Below, one piece after another: positions 8,301 through 17,986 of a stretch of DNA of 64,000 nucleotides. The stretch is taken from contig JAPLHB010000105.1 of the NCBI GenBank assembly GCA_026389845.1, positions 1-64,000 of the forward strand, written 5' to 3'. The notes under the pieces are model-generated. The model worked only from the letters and a program-made list of their open reading frames with translations. It was not told where the DNA came from and made no database searches. Numbering within the stretch: position 1 is the stretch's first letter; each line of letters starts with the position of its first letter. Origin of the DNA: Chloroflexota bacterium. GTDB lineage: Bacteria; Chloroflexota; Anaerolineae; CG2-30-64-16. The position numbers and the translations under genes were made by a program.

Positions 8301-8723
8301 TTACGCCCCCTCGGCCGCTTCGGGCGACCAGCGAATCGGCACCTCGTCCGCGGCCTCTCGGCCCCGCTGTGCCGAGCGCAGGCCCTTGTCCGGCCTGGTT
8401 TCCAATGAGAGGACGCCCCCAAAGCAGGAGCCTGCGGCGCTTTGCCGGCACACCGGTCCGGCTGACTGCACCTGCAGCAGGATCGCGCGGCCATCGCACG
8501 CCAAAAACGCAGCGGTGAGCATCTGGAGTGGCCCGGCCGCCGCGCAGCCGCCCGCCGTGCCATCATCGGGCACCCAGTAAGTCGCCTGGCCCGTGGCGAG
8601 GGTGGCCGCCAGACCGACCCGATCCATCGTGTCCAGCGCTAACACCGCCCCGCTGCCGGCATCCTGCACCACTACCGGCACGTGGCCGCCGGCATCCCAG
8701 ACAACATCTTGCAGCCCCTTCAT
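8301..8723 (-). CDS. degenerate HisI-like (PR-AMP cyclohydrolase fold) protein
   Basis: A 140-residue protein. Residues 14-50 (HVPVVVQDAGSGAVLAL ... LATGQATYW) and 74-105 (ACDGRAILLQV ... GPVCRQ ... GSCFGGVL) follow the phosphoribosyl-AMP cyclohydrolase pattern. The three zinc cysteines are kept (C76, C92, C100; spacings 16 and 8, against 16 and 7 in HisI). The magnesium DCDxD triad reads A-C-D-G-R, and the SRSRxxLWxKGxTSG substrate segment is gone, replaced by VPDDGTAGG. So it is unlikely to carry out the histidine-pathway reaction. The ATG overlaps the kinase stop codon (ATGA), with GGGAGGAAAC upstream, so the two are translationally coupled. A role in the kinase's signalling is inference. 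Confidence 0.7.
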   Translation of the reverse strand: MKGLQDVVWDAGGHVPVVVQDAGSGAVLALDTMDRVGLAATLATGQATYWVPDDGTAGGCAAAGPLQMLTAAFLACDGRAILLQVQSAGPVCRQSAAGSCFGGVLSLETRPDKGLRSAQRGREAADEVPIRWSPEAAEGA

Positions 8724-10087
8724 GCGTTTCCTCCCATCGGCAGCGTAAAGGTAAATGTCGAACCGGCCCCCACTTGGCTCTCGACTCGAATGCTGCCGCA
8801 ATGCGCCTCCACAATCCGCTTCACGATCGCCAGGCCCAACCCGGTGCTCTTCTCGCCGGCCGTCGGCCGGGTGCTCGTCTTGCCGAACTCGGTGAACACT
8901 TTCGGCAATTCTTCGGCCGGAATCCCTTGTCCCTGATCCTTCACGCCAATCTCCACGGCGTTGTCGGTCGCGCGCGCTCGCAAGGTAATGGTTGTTTCCG
9001 GGTACGAGAACTTGATAGCATTGGTGATCAGGTTGTTGATGACCTGAGCGATGCGGTCGGGGTCCATCGAGATGGTCGGTAGGCCGGCCGGCAGGTCGAG
9101 GTCCAAGCGAATAGATTTCGCACGGGCCAACACCTCGTTCGACCGAAAGCATTCCCGCAAATAGCCCTCCAGCGCCAGCGGGCGCACGCGCAGATCGAGC
9201 CGGCCGGCCTCGATGGCGTTGTAGTCGAGCAGGTCGTTGATGAGGGCGAGCATCCGGTCGCACGCCTGGTCCATCAGATCCACGAATTCCCGCTGCTCGT
9301 TCGCGATCTCGCCCAGATCGCCGTCCAGGAATAGCTCCAGGTAGCCTTTGACCACGCCGATCGGGTTGCGCAGGTCGTGAGCCGCGATGCCCAAGAACCG
9401 GTTCTTGAGTTGGTTCAGCTCGATCAACTGCTGGTAGAGCCGGCTCTTCTCGACGATGGCGGCCAACTGCCCGGCAATCTGCTGAAAAAGCTCGACGTGC
9501 TGGCCGGCATAGGTGTCGGGCTTCGTGCTGGAGAAGAACATGAAACCGATCGGTTTGCCCAGGGCGATCAACGGGCAGGTGAGGCTGGAACGCATGCCTT
9601 CTTCGATGATCCGGTGGGTAGAGTCAGAGTCTGGGTGCTGCCTCAGGTAATCCAGCAGGTTGTTGAGGATGCGCGGTTGTCTCGTCTCTATGATTCGCTG
9701 GAGGCTGCTCCCCTGCATCGCCGCGGAATAGCCGCGGCCGATCTGCATGATCGGCGCGTCGGAGCGCGCCCAACGCGCCCGGACGACCTGCCCGTCCTCT
9801 TCCAGCAGGGAGAAGCCGATCCGGTCGTAAGGGATCAGCGGCCGGAACGTCTCGAAGACCAGGTTCAGCACCTCATCCAGGATCAGCCCCGCGTTGATCC
9901 GTTCGGTGACACGGGAAAGAGCCTGGAGTTGCGCGAATTGCTGCTCCATCTCTTTGCCCAAGTCCACCAGGGCCTGGCCGAGTTGACCGACCTCGTCTGG
10001 CGTGCCCGTGGGCACCTCAACGGCGAATTGGCGATGTTTCATCGCCAGCGCGGCCGCGCGATACTTGGGGATGCGGGGGTCAACCAT
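8720..10087 (-). CDS. soluble GAF sensor histidine kinase
   Basis: A 455-residue protein without membrane helices. Residues 10-55 look like a HAMP/coiled-coil remnant, about 60-215 are a GAF domain (LSRVTERINAGL ... PLIPYDRIGFSLLEEDG), 225-295 the dimerisation domain with phospho-acceptor H237 in AAHDLRNPIG, and 300-452 the ATPase domain with the N box (NNLITNAIKF, 351-360), G1 (DQGQGIP) and G2 (STGLGLAIVKRI). GGAG lies 9 nt before the ATG. No response regulator is adjacent; instead the next gene is a HisI-like protein overlapping by 4 bp. The signal is presumably cytoplasmic, sensed by the GAF domain. Confidence 0.92.
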   Translation of the reverse strand: MVDPRIPKYRAAALAMKHRQFAVEVPTGTPDEVGQLGQALVDLGKEMEQQFAQLQALSRVTERINAGLILDEVLNLVFETFRPLIPYDRIGFSLLEEDGQVVRARWARSDAPIMQIGRGYSAAMQGSSLQRIIETRQPRILNNLLDYLRQHPDSDSTHRIIEEGMRSSLTCPLIALGKPIGFMFFSSTKPDTYAGQHVELFQQIAGQLAAIVEKSRLYQQLIELNQLKNRFLGIAAHDLRNPIGVVKGYLELFLDGDLGEIANEQREFVDLMDQACDRMLALINDLLDYNAIEAGRLDLRVRPLALEGYLRECFRSNEVLARAKSIRLDLDLPAGLPTISMDPDRIAQVINNLITNAIKFSYPETTITLRARATDNAVEIGVKDQGQGIPAEELPKVFTEFGKTSTRPTAGEKSTGLGLAIVKRIVEAHCGSIRVESQVGAGSTFTFTLPMGGNA

Positions 10088-10151
10088 AGCGGATTCTCCG
10101 ATTGGGAATTGCCTCGAAACGCCTGGCTACTGTTTACACACTGGATTATAC

Positions 10152-10291
10152 GCAGTACCGCAAAACTCGCTTTTGTCACCCCTTCGTTGCACTCAGGGCA
10201 AGCTCTGAGCGGGTTGTTCCCGTGACTCTCGTTGCGGCGAAAAATCAGCGCAGGGTCTCGTCGTGGGCAACAGATTCTTCGCTGGTGTCAT
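10152..10291. mobile_element. miniature element family A with 10-bp target duplication
   Basis: A 140-bp copy starting GCAGTACCGCAAAACTCGCT, flanked by TGGATTATAC at 10142-10151 and 10292-10301. It carries the typical internal ATTCTTCGCTGG segment near its right end. Confidence 0.85.
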
Positions 10292-10353
10292 TGGATTATA
10301 CCCCAAGTGATGGAAGGAGTTCAAGTGGGGGAGAGTGGAAATTGGCGGAGCAT

Positions 10354-10446
10354 GGCTCGGTCGGAGACCGGCCCGAGCCAGCGCGAATTGCCGCATCGCT
10401 CGACCCGGTCTCTGGTCGTGTGTACTGGCTCGGTCGGAGACCGGCT
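10354..10446. repeat. GGTCGGAGACC palindromic repeats, copies 3 and 4
   Basis: GGCTCGGTCGGAGACCGGCC at 10354 and GGCTCGGTCGGAGACCGGC at 10428, with a diverged CCCGGTCTCTGGTCG between them. Confidence 0.7.
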
Positions 10447-10467
10447 CGAGCTTTCGTCGCTGTTCGC

Positions 10468-13400
10468 CTACCGCGAGACGGCCGGCAGGAAGGTGCGATT
10501 GCTATAGGCAGGCGTGCTCGCGATCGGGCCGATCATGCCGCCCGACGGCAGCACCTGGAGCCGGTACCAGTAGATCCGGCCGACGGAGACGCCCAGTTGA
10601 TCCAGGTAATCGTATTCGAACGCGCCCGGCGTGGCCGGGAGCAGCTCGGGCGTGATCCGTTTGTACGGCCCTTCGCCGCGTTCGGCGCGGTAGACCAGGA
10701 AGCCTTCCGGCAGCGCGCCAGGCCGCACTGTCCAGTGCAGGCGCACGCCGCCGCTCGCCGGTTCCGAGGCCGCGGCAAGACCCATGACGTCGGTCGCCGT
10801 GGGCATGGCATAGATGAAGTCCAGCCCCAGGTCCTGGCCGCCGCCGGTCGGCAACGTCGTCGTCAGGGTCGCCGTAGAGACCAGGCTGAAGTTGAAGTAG
10901 GCGGCCGGCGCGGTCACGGTGTAAGTCCCCGGCACCAGAGTGTTCACCAGGTAGTAGCCGGTGCCGGAGGTCGTCACCGTGATGTCCACGGCCGCACCCA
11001 GCACGTCCACGCCGGTGACGTGCAACGGCACGCTACCGATGCTGAAGTCACCCGCATCGCAGATGAGGTTCAGATTCGTGTCCGCGCAGGTGCGATCGCC
11101 GATCGTCACGTAAAGCAGGACGCGGGCGGTATCGCTGGCGCTCACGTCGGCCCCGCTGGGCGGCGTACCGACCACGGTGGCCGTGTTGGTGAAGTCGCTG
11201 CTGGCCGTCATGGCGCAGGTGTAACTCATGCTCGCACCGACGGTCAAAGTTGTGGTCAGCGGACTCCGGACGCAGGTCGGCGCCGCTGCATCGGTAACGA
11301 CGACGTTGCTCAGCGTCACGTCGCCGGTGTTGGTCACCGCGATGGTGAACGTGATCATGTCCCCGTTGTGCACGACCTGGAGATCGGGGGTTTTGGTGAC
11401 CACCAGGGCCGGGTGAATCACATCGGTGGACGCGGACGCGGTGTTGTTGCCCGGCGTCGGATCGGGCGCGCTACTGCCGACCTCCGCAGTGTTCACGATC
11501 TGATCCGGCGCGGCGGCCATGACGGTCACGACGACCGTGATCGTCGTGACCTCGCCGACGATCAGCGTGTCGTCGGAACAGGACACCACGCCAGCCGCTT
11601 CGTTGCAGGTCCAACTGCTGCCACTGGCCGAGTTAAAGGTCGTGCTCAAGGGTAGGGTGTCGGTGAGTGTAACGCCCGTAGCGGTCGAAGGCCCGTTGTT
11701 GGTGATGACCAGCGTGTAAGTGAGGGTCTCGCCCGCGGCCACCGGGTTCGGGCTGGCGGTCTTTGCCAGGGCCAGGTCGGCCTGCGGTTGCGGCGTGTTG
11801 GTGTCAGTGTAAACCAGGGTTCCTGTGATCGGCGAGGTCGCCGCGGCCTGCACGACGTTGGTCAACGTCTGCGTGGCGGCCGGGTCCACGTTCACCGTCA
11901 GGGTTAGCGTGGCGCTAGCCGAGGCCGCCAGGGTCCCCACGGCCCAGACGCCGGTCCCGGACGTGTAACTGCCCTGGCTGGCCGTGGCTGCGCTGTACGT
12001 CACGGACAGCGGCAGCGTATCGGTGACCAGAACCCCCTGCGCGGCCGACGGCCCGTTGTTGGTGATGACCACCGTATAGGTGAGCGGCTGGCCCGGCACG
12101 GCCGGAACCGGCCAGCTCGTCTTGACGAGACTCAGGTGAGCCGGTTGTACGTCCACGCTGGCACTGCTCGGCCCCGCGCTGATCGGTTGGCCGTAGCGGT
12201 CGGCGCCGGTGAGGGTCACGGTGTTGATGCAGCTTGTGTGCGGCGCCAGGGTCTGGAAGCCCAGGGTCAGACGCATGGCCTGGCCCGGCAGCAGCGGCGG
12301 CTGGGGTGGCACGAGCGTATTCCAGACCACCTGCCCTGTGGTCGTCTGCGTCGGCGTGATCGCGCCCCAGGCGGTCAGCGTCATGCACGCGCTGTTGTAG
12401 GTATCGGTCAGCACCAGCGAGGTGAACGCGTTAGGACCGGTGTTGGTAATGTGAACGGTGAAGGTGATCGTGTCGCCGATGGCCGCGATGCCCGAAGCCG
12501 GCGCGGTCAGGGTCTTGAGCAGTGCGATCTGCGGCGACTGGGCCGTGGTGGTGACGCTGGCGCTGCCCTGCACCGGCGGCGCCGGGTCGCCGTTGACGTC
12601 GGTGGCGCTATCCACCACCGCGGTGTTGAGCGCTGGGCTGCACGGCCCCTCCACGTGGAAGGTGATCACTACCGAGGTCGAGAGGCTAGCGGCCAGCGGT
12701 CCCAGGTTGTTCCACAGTGCGATACCGCCGCCCCAGCCGTCGGCCGCAGGAGTGGCCGACTGATACTCGATGCAGGATGCGCTGTAGTAGTCTTGCAGCG
12801 GCAGATTGGTGATATTCGTGCTGCCGGTGTTGGTGATGTTGATGCGATAAGTCAGCGTGTCGCTGACCACCGGCGTACCGGAAATCAGCGCCTTGCCGAG
12901 CGCCAGTTGCGGCTGGGTGGTGATCACGGCGGCGGTGACCGGGCCGGCCGCCACCGAAACGTTGTTCTGGTCCTTGGCGCTGCCCGAAACCGAGTTGGTG
13001 GCCGGACTACAGGCCGCGGTGACCAGGAAGTAAAGGCTGATCGTCGTGCTGCCGCCGGACGGGATGGGACCGACGTTGCTCCAGACGAGGGTCGGCGTCA
13101 CCGCGCTGCTGGGCGTGACGCTGGCCGATTGGTAAGCCAGGCAGCTCGACGGGAAGGTATCGGTGATGGTGGCCGTTACCAGCGTCGTTGGGCCGGGGTT
13201 TGCCACCGCCACATCGAAGCGCACCAACTCGCCCACCACCGCGATGCCATCCGCGGGCTGGATCAGCGTCTTGCTGAGCGATAGCCGTGGGTTCGTGTCG
13301 CGGATCGAAGCCGCCGCGGTGCAGACGTCGAGCGGGTCATTGACGTCGGTATAACTGGCATTGATCGTGGCCCCGATCGGCGCGTTGAGCGTGCCGTCGC

Positions 13401-16400
13401 CTTGGGTCCCGCCCAGCGATATGTCCGATTGAATGCTGCCGGTAAACACGCCGGTGTTCGCGCCCGTCTCGTTCAGCGTCACCACCTCGCGGTCGCTGCT
13501 CGACGTGGTCAAGGTGACGGTGACGGCCTCGGCCACGCCGGCGTTCGTATTGCGATCCAAGTCCGCGCACTTGAGGTAAACTCTGGCACCCGTGGCGAAG
13601 CTATTGGTCACGACGCCGCTGGCGTCTATGAATTGTAGGGTGCAGGGCGTGCCCAAATCCTGGAAGGTCAGGTTGAAGGGCGTGCTGGCGGTGTCGCTGA
13701 TTCCTTCGTAGCCTTCGTCCGCAGTCAGCGTGATCGTGTAGTTGCCTTGCGTGCCTGGCGTGACCCACGGATACTCCAGTGTGGTGGTCAGCGTCGTCGT
13801 ATGCACCCGATAAGTCGGAATCAGCGCCACCGTGGTCAGGTTGTTGTTCGGATCGTAAATCCGCAGCGTCGCAGTGGGCACATCCGACCAGCCAAAGGGA
13901 TCCGTCACCGCCGCCCGCACGTACACCGTGTCGCCGTTGGTCGCACCGGTGAGCAGCGTACCCCCAGGATACGCCGCGCTGTACAGCCCCAACGACACAA
14001 CATCAATCACTGTCGTCGTCGGCAGTTGGATCTTGGACGGATAGGTGCTGCTGTCGTAACGGATCTGGAAAGTGTTGGTGACGCCGCTGGTCACAGTCAG
14101 GCTGATGGCCTGGCCCGCCGGCACGGTGGTGCTGACAGCGCTGCCCGTCCACACGAGCGTTCCCGTGCCGCTGTTGTACGTCCCGTTGGTCAGCGTGGCG
14201 AAGGCCGTGCCGTTGTATCTCAGCGTGGCCGTGATGGGCTTGGTCCCGTTGGCGCCCAGGCTGCCGCTGATGTAGTTGGTTACGGTGATCGCACCGCCCG
14301 CAGGCATGACGAAGTCAGAGGCCATCGTCGGCGTTTGGGTGAAGGTAGCCGTGTTGACGGCGGTTGCCGGCTTGATGGGCACAGCAATCATGGCCCAAGC
14401 CTGGCCTGTGTCCCCCGTAGTCCAAGACATAGCCACACTGGCGGCGCCTGGTTCCGTACTGGCCCCCCCCGTAGTCGCCTCAGCCCCGGTTCCAGCGGCC
14501 AAATCCCATAGTTGGGTCTGGCCAGCACCCACGGTTAAGCTGGCAGAGTCATCCCGCGCCACCACATCGAACACCAGTTCATCCGTCGCTGAGTTGACGG
14601 ATACGCTCGGATGCCCAGCGCCAGCGCCATCAGAAGCGGAAGCGACCCCCTCTGTTCCCAGGGGCGTAGATTGGTTGACGCCTGTGAATGTTGTGGCGCC
14701 TACGACGATGCTCTCTGGGTTGCTGGGTCCGCCCATGGTCACCGTGATGGTGGCCGTACCGCTGGGCGGACCTACTAGCTTCCAGATCTCAGCCCGATCC
14801 TCGCCATCTGAGCCTTCATTGTCTCGCACCTTCGTCAGGCTTTGGCTGCCATATGCGACGGAGTTCACCTGGCGGCCGGCGACTCCGTTCTTCTGAAAGC
14901 TGATGCCGACCAATAAGAGACGATTGGAAGCCGTCCCAGTCGTGTGGGAGAGGGTAACTGTTCCCGTACCGGTCGTCTTCTGGGTGAAATTCTTCGCATC
15001 TACGACGATGGTGCCGTTGCCACCCAGCACCGCGCTCAACGCCGTGGTCGCGTCGGCGGTCGCCACGGGATCCATGCGATCCAATGCCTGGCTCGGATCG
15101 CTCAGATAAAGCACCTTGGTCCCGGACGGCGTGTTGATCGTCGCGTTGGCGCTGCACGTATCCGGCGCAAAGATCGTGTCGCTGAAGGTCGCCAGGAGTG
15201 TGTCGCCGGTCTTGGCGTAGAGCGTGCCGTCCTCCGGTCCCTGACCACCGGTGATCGAGGAGGGGAGGCTGCCGGCGAAGATGCCGGTGGCGACCCCGGT
15301 CTCGGTCAGGAGCAGTGTCTCGTAGTCGCCCGTCGTCGTATCGCGTACTTGCGCCGCGATCGTCTCGATCGCGGCGGCGTTGAAGTTCTGGTCCGCGTCG
15401 GTCACTTGGACGTAGACCGCGCCGTTCTGCAGGTAAGCGCTGACAATAGCGCCGCCAGAGTCGGTGAAGTGCAGCGCACAGGCGGTGATGGCGCCGATGC
15501 TGACCGGCGTCGCCACCGTCACGGTAAAGGTTCCTTCGCTGGTCTCGACGATGGCCGTGTTGGTGATGGCCGAATAGACCGGCGGGAAGAGATTGAGCTG
15601 CAAGCCGTAGGTGATCACGGCCGTATTGCCGACTGCCAGCGTGCCGACGTTGATTCCCCCCTCGTCCAGAGGGAAGAGCGTGCTCCCGCTATCCGCGATC
15701 GGCGATCCGTTCAGTGTGGTGCTGCTGGTCACGTAGGTGGTGTTCAGGGGTACCGTTTCACTGACTACCGTCCCGAAGAGCGTCACGGCCCCCGAGTTTC
15801 TGACGGTGATCGTGTAGGCTAACGTGTCGCCGGGATCAGTCTGGCCGTTGCTGTTGACATCGGTCCGCAAGCCGGCCGCTTTGCTCACCACCATCTGCGG
15901 CAGCGGCGGGATGGTGTAGCCTACATCCAGGTAGGGGCTGCCGGGGCTGGCATTGATCGGATCCTCACCCCAGGCGCCCGTGAGCTGCGTACCGTCTGCG
16001 GTGTAGACGCGCATGCCGGTCTGGTTCTTGTCGGGGTCGTAAATCTGTTTGGACTCGAACGCGGCCAACGTGTAGAACACGTCGTACTTCAAGCCGTTCG
16101 GCGCGGTATTGGGGCCGTTGTTCACATCGCCGTCGTACTTCACGTAGATGGTGGTCGGCCTGACTGCTGTGACCCACACGGGGCTGCCGTTGCAGGTGCC
16201 GGTGGTACATCCCGCGGCGGTGCCCGGCGCCCAGCCAACGACCATGGCGGTTGTGAGCCACGCCTCTGGCACCAGGGTGTAGCCCCAGTCGAAGGTCTGA
16301 TTCTGGGGATCGGTGGTGCTGGTGCCGCTATCCATGGTGCCCACCGCCAGGAAGGATTCGCCGTTGGGCGTCCAGAAGTGCGCGCCGGAGAGGGACGGCA

Positions 16401-17460
16401 TCAGATACCGGTAGGTGCCCTGCGCCGCCACACCGAAGCTGCCTGTGCCCGCCTTGGTCTGGTAGTTCACCGTGATGGCGGCCGTCTGGCTGGGGTTGTA
16501 GACCCACACGTTGGCCGGATAGGTGGCATTGGTGGTGCCCACCGGCGTGTAGTAGCTGGGCCCCCATTGCTCCGTGGGCGGAATGGTGAACCACCGCGAC
16601 TCGTAGGTGGAGCCGACGTCGCCGGTGATCACGTCTATCTGCACCGGCTTGGACGCGGTGATGCTGGCATTGCTGCTGATGCCTCCGCTGATCTGATAAG
16701 AGTCGCCTTGGTTGATCGTGGTGGTGACGTCCACCGTGCCGTTGCCATCCTTGTCAATCTGTACGACGGCGCCATCTTGGTTAGCCATCAGCAACAGCGA
16801 AGTGTACTGGAACATGGAGTTAGAACTGAGGTTCTGGCCGACGGGTATCCGAAAGCTCGTGCCCCAACGGGTGGTATCGTACACCTCGATGGCATCGGCC
16901 AGCAACGTGCCCGGCCCGGTTGACCATAGAGAGCGGGTCACCGCCACCGCCTTGGTGGCGGCGAGCTTGTCCCGCCCATCGTACAGCACCGTTGCCGGGT
17001 TGCGCGGCAACGCCACGTCGTTCTCCAGGATAATCACGTTGCCCGCCGCCAGCACGTCATTGCCGTTCGTACAGGTCACCGGTGTGCCGTTGAGATTGGG
17101 CGGACAGCCGTTCGCCGCATTGCCGTCGCCCCAGATTTGCGTATTGGCCTGCGTCGGGTTGGCAATGTCCAGCTCGTAGCCGTTCTCCCACTGGTCATAG
17201 TAGATCATCGTGCCATTGCCCGTGATCGAGACGCCCGTGACACTGTGCATCGTCTGATTGGTGGCTGTGGCAATGGCGTACAGTGAGGTGCGCACTTGGT
17301 CTTCCGGCAGCGGCAGGAAGAACACTTGGATGGGCTGCGCGTTCGCGGCCAACGCAACCGGAGCGAACACGGCCCAGGTCACGATCAGCAACGTCGTCAG
17401 CACGAAAGTCCACGAAGTCGCCGTCGCACTACGGGTTTGAGAGAGTAGGTGTTGCTTCAT
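10468..17460 (-). CDS. giant secreted DUF11-repeat surface protein
   Basis: A 2330-residue protein with a signal peptide (about residues 1-38, FVLTTLLIVTWAVFAPVALA), supported by GGAGG 8 nt upstream of the ATG. Residues 40-510 are a large N-terminal beta domain found before DUF11 repeats (IQVFFLPLPEDQV ... YYDQWENGYE). DUF11-type repeats (xxxKTxxxxxxxxGDTLTYTxxVTNxGP) start near residues 522, 1390, 1518, 1647, 1773, 1892 and 2018, with other beta domains between 660 and 1380. Near residue 2100 is a Cna-B/SdrD-like segment and at about 2225-2320 a fibronectin-III-like domain. It ends FLPAVSR, a tail typical of Chloroflexota exported proteins. Probably a fibre or adhesin on the cell surface; no catalytic site seen. 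Confidence 0.88.
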   Translation of the reverse strand: MKQHLLSQTRSATATSWTFVLTTLLIVTWAVFAPVALAANAQPIQVFFLPLPEDQVRTSLYAIATATNQTMHSVTGVSITGNGTMIYYDQWENGYELDIANPTQANTQIWGDGNAANGCPPNLNGTPVTCTNGNDVLAAGNVIILENDVALPRNPATVLYDGRDKLAATKAVAVTRSLWSTGPGTLLADAIEVYDTTRWGTSFRIPVGQNLSSNSMFQYTSLLLMANQDGAVVQIDKDGNGTVDVTTTINQGDSYQISGGISSNASITASKPVQIDVITGDVGSTYESRWFTIPPTEQWGPSYYTPVGTTNATYPANVWVYNPSQTAAITVNYQTKAGTGSFGVAAQGTYRYLMPSLSGAHFWTPNGESFLAVGTMDSGTSTTDPQNQTFDWGYTLVPEAWLTTAMVVGWAPGTAAGCTTGTCNGSPVWVTAVRPTTIYVKYDGDVNNGPNTAPNGLKYDVFYTLAAFESKQIYDPDKNQTGMRVYTADGTQLTGAWGEDPINASPGSPYLDVGYTIPPLPQMVVSKAAGLRTDVNSNGQTDPGDTLAYTITVRNSGAVTLFGTVVSETVPLNTTYVTSSTTLNGSPIADSGSTLFPLDEGGINVGTLAVGNTAVITYGLQLNLFPPVYSAITNTAIVETSEGTFTVTVATPVSIGAITACALHFTDSGGAIVSAYLQNGAVYVQVTDADQNFNAAAIETIAAQVRDTTTGDYETLLLTETGVATGIFAGSLPSSITGGQGPEDGTLYAKTGDTLLATFSDTIFAPDTCSANATINTPSGTKVLYLSDPSQALDRMDPVATADATTALSAVLGGNGTIVVDAKNFTQKTTGTGTVTLSHTTGTASNRLLLVGISFQKNGVAGRQVNSVAYGSQSLTKVRDNEGSDGEDRAEIWKLVGPPSGTATITVTMGGPSNPESIVVGATTFTGVNQSTPLGTEGVASASDGAGAGHPSVSVNSATDELVFDVVARDDSASLTVGAGQTQLWDLAAGTGAEATTGGASTEPGAASVAMSWTTGDTGQAWAMIAVPIKPATAVNTATFTQTPTMASDFVMPAGGAITVTNYISGSLGANGTKPITATLRYNGTAFATLTNGTYNSGTGTLVWTGSAVSTTVPAGQAISLTVTSGVTNTFQIRYDSSTYPSKIQLPTTTVIDVVSLGLYSAAYPGGTLLTGATNGDTVYVRAAVTDPFGWSDVPTATLRIYDPNNNLTTVALIPTYRVHTTTLTTTLEYPWVTPGTQGNYTITLTADEGYEGISDTASTPFNLTFQDLGTPCTLQFIDASGVVTNSFATGARVYLKCADLDRNTNAGVAEAVTVTLTTSSSDREVVTLNETGANTGVFTGSIQSDISLGGTQGDGTLNAPIGATINASYTDVNDPLDVCTAAASIRDTNPRLSLSKTLIQPADGIAVVGELVRFDVAVANPGPTTLVTATITDTFPSSCLAYQSASVTPSSAVTPTLVWSNVGPIPSGGSTTISLYFLVTAACSPATNSVSGSAKDQNNVSVAAGPVTAAVITTQPQLALGKALISGTPVVSDTLTYRINITNTGSTNITNLPLQDYYSASCIEYQSATPAADGWGGGIALWNNLGPLAASLSTSVVITFHVEGPCSPALNTAVVDSATDVNGDPAPPVQGSASVTTTAQSPQIALLKTLTAPASGIAAIGDTITFTVHITNTGPNAFTSLVLTDTYNSACMTLTAWGAITPTQTTTGQVVWNTLVPPQPPLLPGQAMRLTLGFQTLAPHTSCINTVTLTGADRYGQPISAGPSSASVDVQPAHLSLVKTSWPVPAVPGQPLTYTVVITNNGPSAAQGVLVTDTLPLSVTYSAATASQGSYTSGTGVWAVGTLAASASATLTLTVNVDPAATQTLTNVVQAAATSPITGTLVYTDTNTPQPQADLALAKTASPNPVAAGETLTYTLVITNNGPSTATGVTLTDTLPLSTTFNSASGSSWTCNEAAGVVSCSDDTLIVGEVTTITVVVTVMAAAPDQIVNTAEVGSSAPDPTPGNNTASASTDVIHPALVVTKTPDLQVVHNGDMITFTIAVTNTGDVTLSNVVVTDAAAPTCVRSPLTTTLTVGASMSYTCAMTASSDFTNTATVVGTPPSGADVSASDTARVLLYVTIGDRTCADTNLNLICDAGDFSIGSVPLHVTGVDVLGAAVDITVTTSGTGYYLVNTLVPGTYTVTAPAAYFNFSLVSTATLTTTLPTGGGQDLGLDFIYAMPTATDVMGLAAASEPASGGVRLHWTVRPGALPEGFLVYRAERGEGPYKRITPELLPATPGAFEYDYLDQLGVSVGRIYWYRLQVLPSGGMIGPIASTPAYSNRTFLPAVSR

Positions 17461-17634
17461 GAAAGCGTCCTCCGATGGGTCAGGCCGATAGACCAGAATA
17501 GCTCTGTGATGGTGTTTCAGAAGATGATAGACCTGGGTGGCTTGTGTGGCCGTGTTGTTGCCCGGCGTTGAGGCGGCCTGCTGCTGCCGAACTTACGCCG
17601 CACAAAGATAACGGCCAATAGGCGTCAAATATTC

Positions 17635-17815
17635 GCAATAGCGCAAAACTCGCTACCCGTTGCCTGTCATTCTGAGCGGGTCTGCCCCTGAACTCTCGTT
17701 ACGGCGTGACGCCAGCGAAGAATCCGTTCGCTGCGCTCAGAGCCTGTCCTGAACACAGTGAAGGAACAAGTTCTCTGCAACGAAGGGGTGACAAAAGCGA
17801 GTTTTGCGGTACTGC
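17635..17815. mobile_element. full-length family A element with 20-bp inverted ends
   Basis: A 181-bp element: left end GCAATAGCGCAAAACTCGCT, right end AGCGAGTTTTGCGGTACTGC (18 of 20 bp complementary). Flanks CAAATATTC and CAATATTC look like an imperfect target duplication. The rest of 17461-18049 holds no gene apart from the regulator's promoter. Confidence 0.85.
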
Positions 17816-17951
17816 CAATATTCATATACTTCGCCCAGTATATCATAGTCGGATTACGTTACATCTTACTTTACGGGAATATCCCATAACTGCCATAGTA
17901 CCTTCGACTCATTCGGGGTTGCCGTGGAAGCGAACGGCGTCGCTCGTCGCT

Positions 17952-17981
17952 TTGACAGATCACCTATGTTCGTGCTATACT
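17952..17981 (+). promoter_or_regulatory. promoter of the IclR regulator
   Basis: TTGACA (17952-17957), 18-bp spacer, TATACT (17976-17981). Confidence 0.8.
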
Positions 17982-17986
17982 GATCG

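Larger units (their letters stand above)
10088..10467. repeat. intergenic region made largely of repeats
   Basis: No gene. It holds a family A element with target duplication (10152-10291) and two GGTCGGAGACC palindromes (10354-10373, 10428-10446). Confidence 0.7.

Noticed and set aside
8301-9263. 320-residue frame as one protein
   Set aside because: Only its last 140 codons, after the ATG at 8723 with a good ribosome-binding site, look like a protein; the rest is a shifted frame of the kinase.
10102-13284. Long plus-strand frames (517 and 382 residues)
   Set aside because: Shadows of the DUF11 gene; Arg/Gly/His-rich with no folding pattern.
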